Source of the DNA: JAFGVL01 sp031553685
Lineage (GTDB): Bacteria > Bacteroidota > Bacteroidia > Bacteroidales > Paludibacteraceae
NCBI GenBank assembly: GCA_031553685.1
Contig: JAVBLE010000006.1
Location: 1-30,554, forward strand
Reading direction: 5' to 3'
DNA: 30,554 nucleotides
The translations under genes and the position numbers were made by a program. This document shows positions 1 to 7,942 of this stretch, in pieces. Below the pieces are notes generated by a model. That model ran no database searches. It was not told the origin of the DNA and saw nothing but the letters and a program-made list of their open reading frames with translations. Positions within the stretch are counted from its first letter, which is position 1, and the number at the start of each line of letters is the position of its first letter.

Positions 1-25
1 GAGGCAAACAAAAACTTTTTATAAC

Positions 26-1069
26 ATGAAAAAGATTTTTCTTTCGCTGTCAATCCTGTTGGCAGCCGCATTTACAACAGGTGTAAATGCACAAATGAGT
101 GTGGGAACAAGTGCTGCACCGAATGCCAATGCGGTGCTCGACTTGGTGAGTTCGAACCAAGGATTATTGCTGCCTCGGGTGGCGTTGACTTCTACCACAA
201 GCGCTTCGCCTTTGAGTACACATGTAGCCGGCATGCATGTGTATAACACAGCTACCGCCGGAACATCGCCAAACAATGTAACGCCAGGGGAATATTATAA
301 TGATGGTACAAAGTGGGTGCGGATTAATGAAGCCAATACCGAATGGTATCTCTCCAGCGGAACAGTCGATGCTGGCAATAACAAAGCAGGCTCCATTTAC
401 CGCACCGGAAATGTAGGCATCGGAACAACCTCGCCCGGCACAAAGTTGGAAATAAACAATGGCACCACCAATGGTGCTGTCAAGATTGTGGATGGGACTC
501 AAGGCGCCGGAAAAGTATTAACCAGCGATGCTAATGGGGTAGGCACATGGCAAGTTCCTGCGGGCACTATAATTACTGGTGTAGTCCCAAGCACAGTAAC
601 CAATTTTATTCCTACAACATACTCTCCTCAAACTTTCTATACCGGAACTTATATTACATTGCCGGCCGGCGAATGGCGTATAGATATGTTGGCATGGATA
701 GAAGCTTCTGGTACTGCTGTAGAACCCATACCAACAACAGGTATAAATAATGGAGGGTTTGCTTCATTGTTATTGAGCAAAAGTAACACTGTAATAACTC
801 CACCCGCTTTTGCCGCTGCCAATATAAAGAGTGTAATTATCCCAAATCTATATACCCAATCCCTAGCTTTGTATTCAAAATATGGAGGAGGTGCCATTTT
901 TGTAGATTTAAGCACAACTACAACATTGTATTTATGGGCATATGCAGCAGTAGGCTTTAAATCAACAACAGCTACATTGCCGGATAAAAATGCATTTCAA
1001 TTGTTCTCGCGTAATGGGGATGTTGGTGCTTACGGCCCATACACCTATATTGTAGCCACCAAAATATAA
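26..1069 (+). CDS. Exported surface/fibre-like protein
   Basis: A 347-residue protein with a clear signal peptide (charged MKK start, hydrophobic core, cleavage near NAQ at residues 21-23). Residues 40-100 carry the pattern NQGLLLPRVALTS, then GMHVYNTA and YYNDGTKWVRI. This is typical of a large group of Bacteroidota surface proteins with tail-fibre-like repeats. It is followed by GNVGIGTTSPGTKLEI, also typical of that group. The C-terminal half (about 180-347) is Ser/Thr-rich and looks like a beta-sandwich, perhaps of the C1q/TNF type, which I infer only from texture. No T9SS sorting domain is visible. The next gene starts 8 nt downstream, so the two are probably co-transcribed. The A-rich leader has no Shine-Dalgarno sequence. 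Function unknown; a surface or matrix protein is the best reading. Confidence 0.8.
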   Translation: MKKIFLSLSILLAAAFTTGVNAQMSVGTSAAPNANAVLDLVSSNQGLLLPRVALTSTTSASPLSTHVAGMHVYNTATAGTSPNNVTPGEYYNDGTKWVRINEANTEWYLSSGTVDAGNNKAGSIYRTGNVGIGTTSPGTKLEINNGTTNGAVKIVDGTQGAGKVLTSDANGVGTWQVPAGTIITGVVPSTVTNFIPTTYSPQTFYTGTYITLPAGEWRIDMLAWIEASGTAVEPIPTTGINNGGFASLLLSKSNTVITPPAFAAANIKSVIIPNLYTQSLALYSKYGGGAIFVDLSTTTTLYLWAYAAVGFKSTTATLPDKNAFQLFSRNGDVGAYGPYTYIVATKI

Positions 1070-1077
1070 TTCAAACA

Positions 1078-2052
1078 ATGAACTTTATACGAAAATTATA
1101 CATCCTGTTAAGTCTTATTATAGTAGGGCTTAATATCCCTGCCACAGCACAAGTTGCCTCCAACCTGCATGGCAAAGCAACTATCGGCGCCCACCCAACC
1201 TTAGCCAACGGCAGTCTTACCAACAAAAGCACAGGAGAACTATATATGGGCGCAGGCACCACAGGGCAGCAGAAAAACCAATTTACCCTTACAGGTAATT
1301 ATCTGGGCGAAAGCGGTTCGAAACTTTACAGTTCGATAACTGCCAATACCAATGCTTCCGGCACAAAAGGCTACCTTTCTATATCGGGCACAGCTAAGAA
1401 AAGCGGCGGTTCGACACTGATTGTACTCGATCTGTTGAGCACTTGGGACGGTAGCCGCATTGATCTTGCCGAAGCGCTCAATGCAGGTTCAGACATTGAC
1501 GCTTTCACCATGAATGCTACTACAGCCAGTACTTCGGTCAGGACAGCAAAATTGTTTAACGAACTGTCCGGAACCAAACGGATCTGGTATATCGGTGAAG
1601 AACCAATTATCGTTTCCTCGTGCGAAAGCATTTGTGAAGGAGCGGGCAGTTTTACAGTTACTTTAAGCCAATACACAGGCGCGATTAGTAAATGGCAATA
1701 TTCGTTCAGTCCATATTCTACTTGGACGGATATAAACCAAACGACTGAAAACTTGGTGATTGAGAACCTGCCGCAAGCGGCTCGCTTCCGCGCGGTGGTA
1801 AACGGAGGCAACATAACCGATTATGTCGCCGTGAGTACAACGCCGAAGCCGGTTGTGTCATTCACCGGTTCTACCACGATTTGCGCGGGTAGTACGACTA
1901 CACTTTCGCCTACCACAGGCGGCACTTGGGTGAGCAATAACCCAAGCGTAGCTACGGTTACGAATGCGGGTGTGGTAACGGGCGTAAGCAGCGGGTCTGT
2001 TACCTTTACTTATACACGCACGGATGGGTGCTCGGCGAGTGTAACGCCGTAA
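1078..2052 (+). CDS. Exported protein with one Ig-like (BIG2-type) domain, probably C-terminally shortened
   Basis: 324 residues. The N-terminus (charged start, hydrophobic segment, ATAQ near residues 22-25) is a signal peptide. Residues about 30-180 are a beta-rich region without a family I recognise. Residues about 185-255 form a beta domain starting with a Cys pair (SSCESICEGAG). Residues about 262-324 are a BIG2/Ig-like repeat: TICAGSTTTLSP, then WVSNNPSVATVTNAGVVTGV, then GSVTFTYT. Relatives with this domain usually continue into further Ig repeats and a T9SS sorting domain. Here the frame stops right after the first repeat (DGCSASVTP), and a perfect palindrome begins 12 nt later. The tail may therefore have been lost. 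It lies 8 nt after the preceding surface-protein gene and is probably in the same transcript. Confidence 0.75.
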   Translation: MNFIRKLYILLSLIIVGLNIPATAQVASNLHGKATIGAHPTLANGSLTNKSTGELYMGAGTTGQQKNQFTLTGNYLGESGSKLYSSITANTNASGTKGYLSISGTAKKSGGSTLIVLDLLSTWDGSRIDLAEALNAGSDIDAFTMNATTASTSVRTAKLFNELSGTKRIWYIGEEPIIVSSCESICEGAGSFTVTLSQYTGAISKWQYSFSPYSTWTDINQTTENLVIENLPQAARFRAVVNGGNITDYVAVSTTPKPVVSFTGSTTICAGSTTTLSPTTGGTWVSNNPSVATVTNAGVVTGVSSGSVTFTYTRTDGCSASVTP

Positions 2053-2064
2053 AGGTGTGGGTAT

Positions 2065-2094
2065 TGTAGGGGCGTTGCATGCAACGCCCCTACA
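2065..2094. repeat. 30-nt perfect palindrome (REP-like)
   Basis: Two 15-nt arms (TGTAGGGGCGTTGCA and its complement) with no loop. A diverged copy lies at 9105-9133 between two ABC permease genes. It is a dispersed REP-like palindrome rather than a terminator, because no T-run follows. Confidence 0.8.
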
Positions 2095-2115
2095 GCGTGC
2101 CGTTTCATATTCACG

Positions 2116-2171
2116 AGCCCCCGGTTTGTCCGGATTTTCGTTGTTGTTTGTGCCGGATGCATTTGGGGGCT
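2116..2171 (+). terminator. Possible terminator hairpin after the surface-protein pair
   Basis: Outer arms AGCCCCC (2116-2122) and GGGGGCT (2165-2171), with an inner TCCGG/CCGGA pairing, followed by TGGTTTT. It could end the transcript of the two surface genes. The loop is long, so this is only moderately convincing. Confidence 0.35.
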
Positions 2172-2180
2172 TGGTTTTAA

Positions 2181-2221
2181 AAAGAGTCAGGGGTTCATTT
2201 TGAATGAAGCCTTGACTCTTT
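2181..2221. terminator. Bidirectional terminator between convergent genes
   Basis: A 19-nt arm at 2181-2199 (beginning AAAGAGTCAGG) pairs with 2203-2221 at 17 of 19 positions around a 3-nt loop (TTG). A-runs on the left and T-runs on the right flank the stem. It lies between the plus-strand surface genes and the minus-strand M20 hydrolase, as expected for a shared terminator. Confidence 0.65.
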
Positions 2222-2281
2222 CATACTCGTTTTCAGGTCTTCTTCTATTCTGCGTAAACAGGGCAATTGTTGGCATCATTT

Positions 2282-3460
2282 TTATTGCATCAAATTGCGC
2301 CAGGCTAACCAAGCCATTACTCCTGCCGAAGTGCGAAATGCTTCCAAATCTATTTGAAAAGTGGCTGAATGCAGATTGCCGGTTTGCCGGTTTCCTTTTA
2401 CTCCAAATCGATAGAACGAACATGGGTATTGTTGGGTAAAAAATCCGAAATCTTCTCCTGTCATACGAACTTCCAACTCCCCTACCCTATCGGTTCCCAC
2501 AAACTCTTGTGCATAACGAATAGCTTCTTCAGTTACTGTTTTATCATTTTTCACGACCGGGTAACCGTCTTCGCAAACTACATCACATGTGCAACCATAA
2601 GCTAAAGCAGTTTCGGCGGCAATTCGTTCGATATGTTTTTTGGCTTCTGCCCGCCATGCTTCGTTGAAACAGCGAAGTGTGCCTGATAGTTTTACTTCGT
2701 TGGGGATTACATTGGTTTGACCATCGGCAATAAACTTCCCGAAAGACAGCACCATGGGCGAAAACGGCGAACAGAGCCGCGCAGAGATTTGCTGCAAAGC
2801 GACTAGTATTTGTGCCGAAGCCAGTACGGTATCGTTAAAAGCAAGCGGCAATGCACCGTGCCCGCCTTTGCCTTTTATGGTGAGATGTATTTCGTCTGCC
2901 GAAGCCATAATTTCGCCGGAACGGAAAGCAACTGTCCCGACAGGATAGTCGATGGATACATGGGCAGCCAATATCAGTTCGGGTTTGTATTGGTCGAAAA
3001 TGCCTTCTTGCAGCATAAGCCTTGCTCCACCGGGATGGCGTTCTTCGCCGGGTTGGAATACAAACAGGATTGTTCCTTCAAATTCGTTTCGTAATTCAGA
3101 CAAAATTTTTGCCGTACCGAGTAACGAGGCAACATGGGCATCGTGCCCGCAGGCGTGCATTACATGGGAGGCTTGGGATTTGTATGGAATATCGGCAGCC
3201 TCATCTACCGGCAAAGCATCCATATCGGCACGCAAAGCAATTGTTTTTTTATCGGGATTTTGTCCTTTCAATATGCCTAATATGCCTGTTTGGGCAATGC
3301 CGGCTTTGAAAGGGATGTTCATGGCTGATAGTTCTTTTTGTATGAATGTGGATGTTTCGACTTCGTGAAAGGATAATTCGGGATGGGCATGCAAGTGTTT
3401 GTAGGTGTTGCATACATATTCGTAAACGCTTTCGGAGAGTTGTTTAATTTTGTTTTGCAT
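2282..3460 (-). CDS. M20 family metallo-amidohydrolase (HipO/AmhX-like, M20D)
   Basis: 392 residues, the usual size for M20D N-acyl-amino-acid or hippurate-type amidohydrolases, which hydrolyse acyl or aminoacyl amide bonds using a di-metal centre. Visible motifs are HPELSFHE near the N-terminus, RADMDALP at 77-84, and the metal-site motif HACGHDAH (Cys104, His106). QPGEE (Glu139/Glu140) contains the catalytic base, and a further ligand is His167 (AAHV). KGKGGHGA in the dimerisation (lid) domain and NLHSATF near the C-terminus are also present. The frame is open a further 30 codons upstream, but family members start close to this Met (MQNKIKQL). The leader just before it is A-rich and lacks a Shine-Dalgarno sequence, as usual here. 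No signal peptide, so probably cytoplasmic. Substrate cannot be told. Confidence 0.88.
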   Translation of the reverse strand: MQNKIKQLSESVYEYVCNTYKHLHAHPELSFHEVETSTFIQKELSAMNIPFKAGIAQTGILGILKGQNPDKKTIALRADMDALPVDEAADIPYKSQASHVMHACGHDAHVASLLGTAKILSELRNEFEGTILFVFQPGEERHPGGARLMLQEGIFDQYKPELILAAHVSIDYPVGTVAFRSGEIMASADEIHLTIKGKGGHGALPLAFNDTVLASAQILVALQQISARLCSPFSPMVLSFGKFIADGQTNVIPNEVKLSGTLRCFNEAWRAEAKKHIERIAAETALAYGCTCDVVCEDGYPVVKNDKTVTEEAIRYAQEFVGTDRVGELEVRMTGEDFGFFTQQYPCSFYRFGVKGNRQTGNLHSATFQIDLEAFRTSAGVMAWLAWRNLMQ

Positions 3461-3540
3461 GCTATATGTTTTTTTTTGTTGTTTGAATTTCATGTTGGCT
3501 TGGTCTCTACTTAATCCCAATATCATCACCTTAAAGCTAC

Positions 3541-3573
3541 GGCGCGCCAACCCGCGTATGCGGATGCGTGAAG
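3541..3573. repeat. Dispersed REP-like element, copy 1
   Basis: The sequence CGCGCCAACCCG, a short hairpin (CCGC/GCGG), then GGATGCGTGAAGGA. A second version lies at 9135-9172 with the same ends and a different stem. It sits in the gap between the GHL10 and M20 genes. Confidence 0.55.
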
Positions 3574-3611
3574 GAGTACATACAAATAATTATTTCCGGT
3601 TGCTAATTTAC

Positions 3612-5123
3612 TTAAAATTTCCTGGAATCGAATGAGTTTGGAAATGATTCGCGGCGAAAACGGTTGACGGAGGTTACCGTGAAGGAGTAAATACCAGATT
3701 TACCGGCGACGAAGTCTTGTATATCGAACTGTGTGTCGGTGGTTACTCCGATGATATTGTCGGGGTTTTGGTGTCCTTGTACGGTTTTTCCCTTGAAAGC
3801 GTACACGACATAATAGGATACTTTGCGTCCGAATTTTTCGTTGACAGGATTCCATGTGAGGACGAACCGGTCGTCTTTTTTCTTTATTTTGATGGCTGTA
3901 GGCTGGGCAGTGTATGATTTGGGAGCTGTTTTGTTTTCGGGTACCAATGCGGGTTTGGTGTAAATATTTTTTAAGCTGTCGTTCAAACCTTGCAGGTTTT
4001 TCATGAAATATTTTGCACTGAAAAACATTTCGCCTTTTATGCCTGTATTCAATTCGTCGTAACGCATTTGACGAATAATCTCGTTGGGCTTTTGCCACGA
4101 ACCCCATTTATTTTCGGACAGTCCAGAGGCAAACAAACCAATGTACAGGTTTTTGCCATTTGAGTTTTCTGTCCACCAGTCAGCCAGTTTTTTGTAATTG
4201 ACATGTTCTTTGCCCATTTCCCAGTATAGCTGGGGCACAACATAGTCGATGTAGCCTTCTTTGAGCCAAAGCAGGATGTCAGCATAGAGGTCGTCGTAGT
4301 TGGTGAGTGCTTTGTAGGTGTCGGAACCGCGCTTGTCAACGCTTTTGTGCCGCCAAACGCCAAAGGGGCTAACTCCAAAATCGACCCAAGGCTTGGCGTC
4401 TTTTATGGTTTTGCTTAGTTGTTTGATGGTGAGGGTTACATTGTCGCGACGCCAATCTTTTTTAGAGGTAAAGCTACGGGGATCTTTTTTAAAGGATTCG
4501 TCGTCGGGGAAGTTTTCTCCTGTAACGGGATAGGGATAGAAATAGTCGTCGAAATGGACGGCGTCTATATCGTATTTGGTTACTATTTCTTTGACTACTT
4601 CGTTCAGATATTTACGGGTTTCTTTTAATCCGGGGTCTAAGAAATACTGACCGCCGTATTTTACAGTCAAATGTTTTTGCTTGTTATAAACGCTGCTATC
4701 GCAAAGCAACGAGGTGTCGGTGCATGTGAGCACCCTGTAGGGGTTTATCCACACATGTACTTCCATGCAACGCTTGTGCGCCTGCTCGATTACGAATTGC
4801 AAGGGGTCGTAAAAGGGTTCGGGGGCTTTGCCTTGCTTGCCGTTGAGCCAAGTGCTCCAAGGTTCTAATTTGGATTCGTAGAAGGCGTCGCAGCCGGGGC
4901 GGACTTGAAATACGACTGTGTTTATTTTGTTTTCTTGAAACACATCAAGCATTTTTATCATTTCCTGCTGCTGCTCGTCGGTAGATAAGCCTTGCCGCGA
5001 TGGCCAATCGATATTCGATACGGTGGCGATCCATACTCCACGCATTTGTCGTTTGGGGGTTTGTGCTCCCAAATGCATCAACAATATTATGCATGAAATT
5101 ATCAGACTGACCGTTTTTCGCAT
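3612..5123 (-). CDS. GHL10-type glycoside hydrolase (DUF187 family), exported
   Basis: 503 residues with a signal peptide (MRKTVSLIISCIILLMHLGA). The catalytic (beta/alpha)8 barrel of the glycosyl-hydrolase-like 10 family spans about 25-390. It opens with RGVWIATVSNIDWPS, followed by NTVVFQVRPGCDAFY, VHVWINPYR and the acidic strand VHFDDYFYPYP (Asp192/Asp193, the likely catalytic region). SPFGVWRH and YVVPQLYWEMG come later. Residues about 405-503 look like a fibronectin III-type beta-sandwich (VLTWNPVNE, YYVVYAF, YSFTVTSVNR). Members of this family act on cell-envelope or dietary polysaccharides; the substrate here is unknown. It is presumably periplasmic or surface-exposed. The gene is preceded by its own TAnnTTTG element. 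Confidence 0.88.
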   Translation of the reverse strand: MRKTVSLIISCIILLMHLGAQTPKRQMRGVWIATVSNIDWPSRQGLSTDEQQQEMIKMLDVFQENKINTVVFQVRPGCDAFYESKLEPWSTWLNGKQGKAPEPFYDPLQFVIEQAHKRCMEVHVWINPYRVLTCTDTSLLCDSSVYNKQKHLTVKYGGQYFLDPGLKETRKYLNEVVKEIVTKYDIDAVHFDDYFYPYPVTGENFPDDESFKKDPRSFTSKKDWRRDNVTLTIKQLSKTIKDAKPWVDFGVSPFGVWRHKSVDKRGSDTYKALTNYDDLYADILLWLKEGYIDYVVPQLYWEMGKEHVNYKKLADWWTENSNGKNLYIGLFASGLSENKWGSWQKPNEIIRQMRYDELNTGIKGEMFFSAKYFMKNLQGLNDSLKNIYTKPALVPENKTAPKSYTAQPTAIKIKKKDDRFVLTWNPVNEKFGRKVSYYVVYAFKGKTVQGHQNPDNIIGVTTDTQFDIQDFVAGKSGIYSFTVTSVNRFRRESFPNSFDSRKF

Positions 5124-5150
5124 TTCGTATCTGTTTTTTTAATTTTGCCG

Positions 5151-5158
5151 CAAAAGTA
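5151..5158 (-). promoter_or_regulatory. Bacteroidota -7 element for the GHL10 gene
   Basis: TACTTTTG on the minus strand (consensus TAnnTTTG), 28 nt upstream of the ATG at 5123. I see no good -33 TTTG at the usual distance. Confidence 0.45.
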
Positions 5159-5277
5159 ACAAATTAAACCCGAAGCATAAAGACTTTTATGCCCTGTGAG
5201 GCAAATTACAAGGGAGGGTTTAACAATCTTTTTCAATAAAGGAATATATTTGCTAAAATTTACAGTCTAATTAATCT

Positions 5278-5285
5278 TATCTTTG
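5278..5285 (+). promoter_or_regulatory. Bacteroidota -7 element for the PAP2/DUF454 pair
   Basis: TATCTTTG matches TAnnTTTG and lies 26 nt upstream of the ATG at 5312. A TTTG at 5249-5252 could be the -33 box, but the 25-nt spacing is longer than usual. Confidence 0.5.
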
Positions 5286-5311
5286 CAAACTCAAATGTAA
5301 ACGCTTCATTT

Positions 5312-6232
5312 ATGCCTAAAGTTCATTCTACAAAAGATATTCTCAAAACCCGGTTTCTCGGGCTTCGCCCGGTAGAGCTTATTTCGCTGTTGTATATTTT
5401 CCTGACTGGTTTTTATATTATTATTTTTACCCCTAAGGTAACGGATTTCAATACTCTTTTATTGGTGCGGGTATTGGTGCCGTTTGTATTTTTGATGATG
5501 GCGCTATCAGTCAAATGGCAGGAGAAATACAAGGTGTTGGATTTTGTGCGCTATGCTTTTCCGCTGTCGTTGATTGCTTATTGGTATCCGGAGACTTACT
5601 ATATGAACGAGTGCCTGTTTCCAAATCTCGACCCTTTGTTTATCAGTATCGACCAATGGCTTTTCGGTTGTCAGCCGAGTCTTGAGTTTAGCCGCGCCTT
5701 TCCGTCCAACTGGTTGAGCGAACTGATGTATTTCGGCTATTTCTCGTATTACATAATCATTGCTTTCGTGACGGCGTATTTTTACTTTACTGACCGCAAG
5801 CTGGCTGACAAAACATTGTTTATCGTACTTTGTTCGTTTTTTGTTTACTATATCCTGTTTATCATTTTGCCTGTGGTGGGACCTCAATTCCATTTTGCCG
5901 ACAACCAAGTGCCCAGCGGCTATTTTTTTCAAAAGATAATGGTATCTTTACAGGCTTCGGGCGAGAAACCTACGGGTGCGTTTCCGAGTTCGCATGTGGG
6001 GATGTCGCTCATCCTGCTGTTTATCATTTTTAAATATGCGCGGCGGTTTTGGCTTTATTTCGTGCCGGTGGTGGTGGTTTTGATATTCTCGACGGTGTAT
6101 ATCAAAGCGCATTATGTGATTGATGTTATCGGTGGTTTTGCGTCGGCGCCGCTGATCTACTGGTTTAGCGACCGGGCTTACAAATGGATGAGTAAAATAG
6201 TGGAGAACGGAGAACGGAGAACGGAGAGTTGA
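5312..6232 (+). CDS. PAP2-superfamily membrane phosphatase/phosphotransferase
   Basis: 306 residues with about six to seven hydrophobic segments. The PAP2 core motifs are visible: GAFPSSHVGMS (Ser226/Ser227, His228) and KAHYVIDVIGG (His267, Asp271). These are the phosphate-binding and catalytic residues of lipid phosphatases and inositol-phosphate transferases. The stretch IDQWLFGCQPSLEF before the core resembles the PAP2_3 subgroup, which contains Aur1-like inositol phosphorylceramide synthases. Since many Bacteroidales make sphingolipids, a lipid head-group transferase is possible, as is lipid-A or undecaprenyl phosphatase activity. The stop is followed after 3 nt by the DUF454 gene. The last codons lie in a short GAGAACG tandem repeat (about 6203-6225). 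Confidence 0.82.
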   Translation: MPKVHSTKDILKTRFLGLRPVELISLLYIFLTGFYIIIFTPKVTDFNTLLLVRVLVPFVFLMMALSVKWQEKYKVLDFVRYAFPLSLIAYWYPETYYMNECLFPNLDPLFISIDQWLFGCQPSLEFSRAFPSNWLSELMYFGYFSYYIIIAFVTAYFYFTDRKLADKTLFIVLCSFFVYYILFIILPVVGPQFHFADNQVPSGYFFQKIMVSLQASGEKPTGAFPSSHVGMSLILLFIIFKYARRFWLYFVPVVVVLIFSTVYIKAHYVIDVIGGFASAPLIYWFSDRAYKWMSKIVENGERRTES

Positions 6233-6235
6233 GAA

Positions 6236-6601
6236 ATGAAACTATTTCTAAAAATAACCGGTTTTATTGCATTGGGTTTGGGCATTTTGGGTATTCCGTT
6301 GCCGCTCTTGCCGGCTACGCCGTTGTTGCTGCTGTCGGCGTATTGCTTCTCCAAAAGTTCGGATAAGTTCCACCACTGGCTGCTCAACCATAAAATACTT
6401 GGTCCGTATATCCGTAATTTTCAAGAAGATAAATCGATCCCCATGCATATTAAAATCAGCTCGGTGCTGATGGTGTGGCTTACCATGTTTATCAGTGGAT
6501 ATTTTTTCGTAACGATTCTTTGGATACGAATTTTATTAGCAGTTATTGGGATTGCAGTGAGCATTCATATTTTTTCTTTTAAGACGAGAAAAAAGAATTG
6601 A
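6236..6601 (+). CDS. DUF454 (YbaN-like) small inner-membrane protein
   Basis: 121 residues. It has the DUF454 layout: an N-terminal hydrophobic segment with GFIALGLGILGIPLPLLPATP, a conserved middle (FSKSSDKFHHWLLNHKILGP), then two more transmembrane segments and a basic tail. The length and proline-rich motif match the YbaN family, whose function is unknown. It starts 3 nt after the PAP2 gene and is very likely co-transcribed with it. Confidence 0.85.
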   Translation: MKLFLKITGFIALGLGILGIPLPLLPATPLLLLSAYCFSKSSDKFHHWLLNHKILGPYIRNFQEDKSIPMHIKISSVLMVWLTMFISGYFFVTILWIRILLAVIGIAVSIHIFSFKTRKKN

Positions 6602-6621
6602 ATATGATAAAAATTTATCCG

Positions 6622-6642
6622 AATGGTGCATTTTGCGCCATT
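6622..6642. terminator. Weak hairpin between convergent genes
   Basis: AATGGTGC (6622-6629) pairs with GCGCCATT (6635-6642) with one mismatch around a short AT loop. It lies in the 65-nt gap between the DUF454 gene (+) and the AAA ATPase gene (-). Confidence 0.35.
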
Positions 6643-6666
6643 TGCGTTCCGATTACTTTTAATACT

Positions 6667-7857
6667 TTAATACAGCAAGCCGAATTGCCATAAAGGTATT
6701 TTACGCGCAGTACCAAATTCGATATCGTCCTGAACAACAAAAGCACTTTCTAGTCCGCTTATTTGCTGTGTGGTTTTGTTTTTACCGCCTATTTCAAAAG
6801 TGAATTTCTTGTCCACTAGGAAATCTGCTTTTTCCGAAAACTCTACTTTATGTTTATAATTCAACTGATTTAGGAAAAATGTTTCACGAGCATTCCCTAT
6901 GTTAGCATATTCGGCAGCCAAGGCATACATCAGATTGGTGTTTTCCAAAAAGATTTTATCGGGTTTTTGTAAGCGGGTAATGCCGGTTGCATCTTTAAAC
7001 AGTTGGGTTATCAAGTGTGTTTCCTGCAAATAATTGAGGTATAACACAAAGGTGGACCGATTTATTCCGATGCGTTCGCCCAACTTCGACACATTGGGAA
7101 CAAAAGGTGCCGACTCGGCAATGATTGCCAACAGCTGCTTTATTTTTATGATATAAGCAGGCTGTACAGCTCGTAGCAGCGGCAACTCAACTTCTATAAT
7201 AAAATTGATGACTTCTTCGATACGCGAATAATATAAATCGGGCACTTCGTTGAAAAACGGATAATATCCGGATTTCAGATATGCCGCGAAATGTTGCAAT
7301 GGGCGCACTTGTTTGATTACTTCGGCAGAAATTGCCTGATGATTGCTTAGTATGTCGGCAAACGAATAGACCGGAATGGTCGTTTTTTGGATTAGATTCA
7401 AATACTCACGAAACGATAATCCTTGCATTTCGTACACCACTGCCCGACGGCTCAAATCGGCACGGGCATTTAAAATTTCAAGTAGTGAGGAACCTGTAAA
7501 TACTATTTTTAGTTCGGGATAATCATCGTAAGCGTTCTTCAACTCTTGCGACCAACCATCATATTTATGCACTTCGTCCAGGAAAAGATACTTTCCTCCT
7601 CGTTTTGCAAACAGATCAACCAAATCAATCAAGCGGTTTTGCGAAAACCACAGGCTATCCAAGCTGACATACAACGATTCATTGATGGGAAGATTTTGCT
7701 TGATATATTGCAAAATAAGAGTTGTCTTACCTACTCCCCGTGCACCACGAATACCTATCAAACGAGCCTCCCAACGAATGTCCTGCATGATACTCCGCAC
7801 AAAATCCATGGAGGTAAGTGATATCCTTTTTTGATATTTCTCTATTAGTGAGTCCAT
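6667..7857 (-). CDS. AAA family ATPase with DUF4143 C-terminal domain
   Basis: 396 residues. The N-terminal AAA_14 domain has Walker A GARGVGKTT (38-46), Walker B YLFLDEVHK (Asp94, Glu95) and the sensor strand IVFTGSSLLE. The segment LSRRAVVYEMQGLSFREYL is characteristic of this family. After about residue 200 follows the DUF4143 region: a winged-helix-like segment (LGERIGINRSTFVLYLNYL) and a nuclease-like C-terminal part (FLNQLNYKH, then FTFEIGGKNK). Such proteins are abundant and often mobile in Bacteroidota, and their role is not established. The gene stands alone with its own promoter and is convergent with the DUF454 gene. Confidence 0.88.
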   Translation of the reverse strand: MDSLIEKYQKRISLTSMDFVRSIMQDIRWEARLIGIRGARGVGKTTLILQYIKQNLPINESLYVSLDSLWFSQNRLIDLVDLFAKRGGKYLFLDEVHKYDGWSQELKNAYDDYPELKIVFTGSSLLEILNARADLSRRAVVYEMQGLSFREYLNLIQKTTIPVYSFADILSNHQAISAEVIKQVRPLQHFAAYLKSGYYPFFNEVPDLYYSRIEEVINFIIEVELPLLRAVQPAYIIKIKQLLAIIAESAPFVPNVSKLGERIGINRSTFVLYLNYLQETHLITQLFKDATGITRLQKPDKIFLENTNLMYALAAEYANIGNARETFFLNQLNYKHKVEFSEKADFLVDKKFTFEIGGKNKTTQQISGLESAFVVQDDIEFGTARKIPLWQFGLLY

Positions 7858-7877
7858 ATTTTGCTTATTGCATTATG

Positions 7878-7906
7878 CAAATATACATATATTTTGCTTA
7901 CTACAA
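7878..7906 (-). promoter_or_regulatory. Promoter of the AAA/DUF4143 ATPase gene
   Basis: On the minus strand, TTG at 7904-7906 (-33) and TATATTTG at 7878-7885 (-7, consensus TAnnTTTG) are separated by 18 nt. The predicted start of transcription lies only a few bases before the ATG at 7857, giving a very short leader. Confidence 0.6.
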
Positions 7907-7942
7907 TAAACAATTATTCAAATATTGTATCTTTTATTCTTT

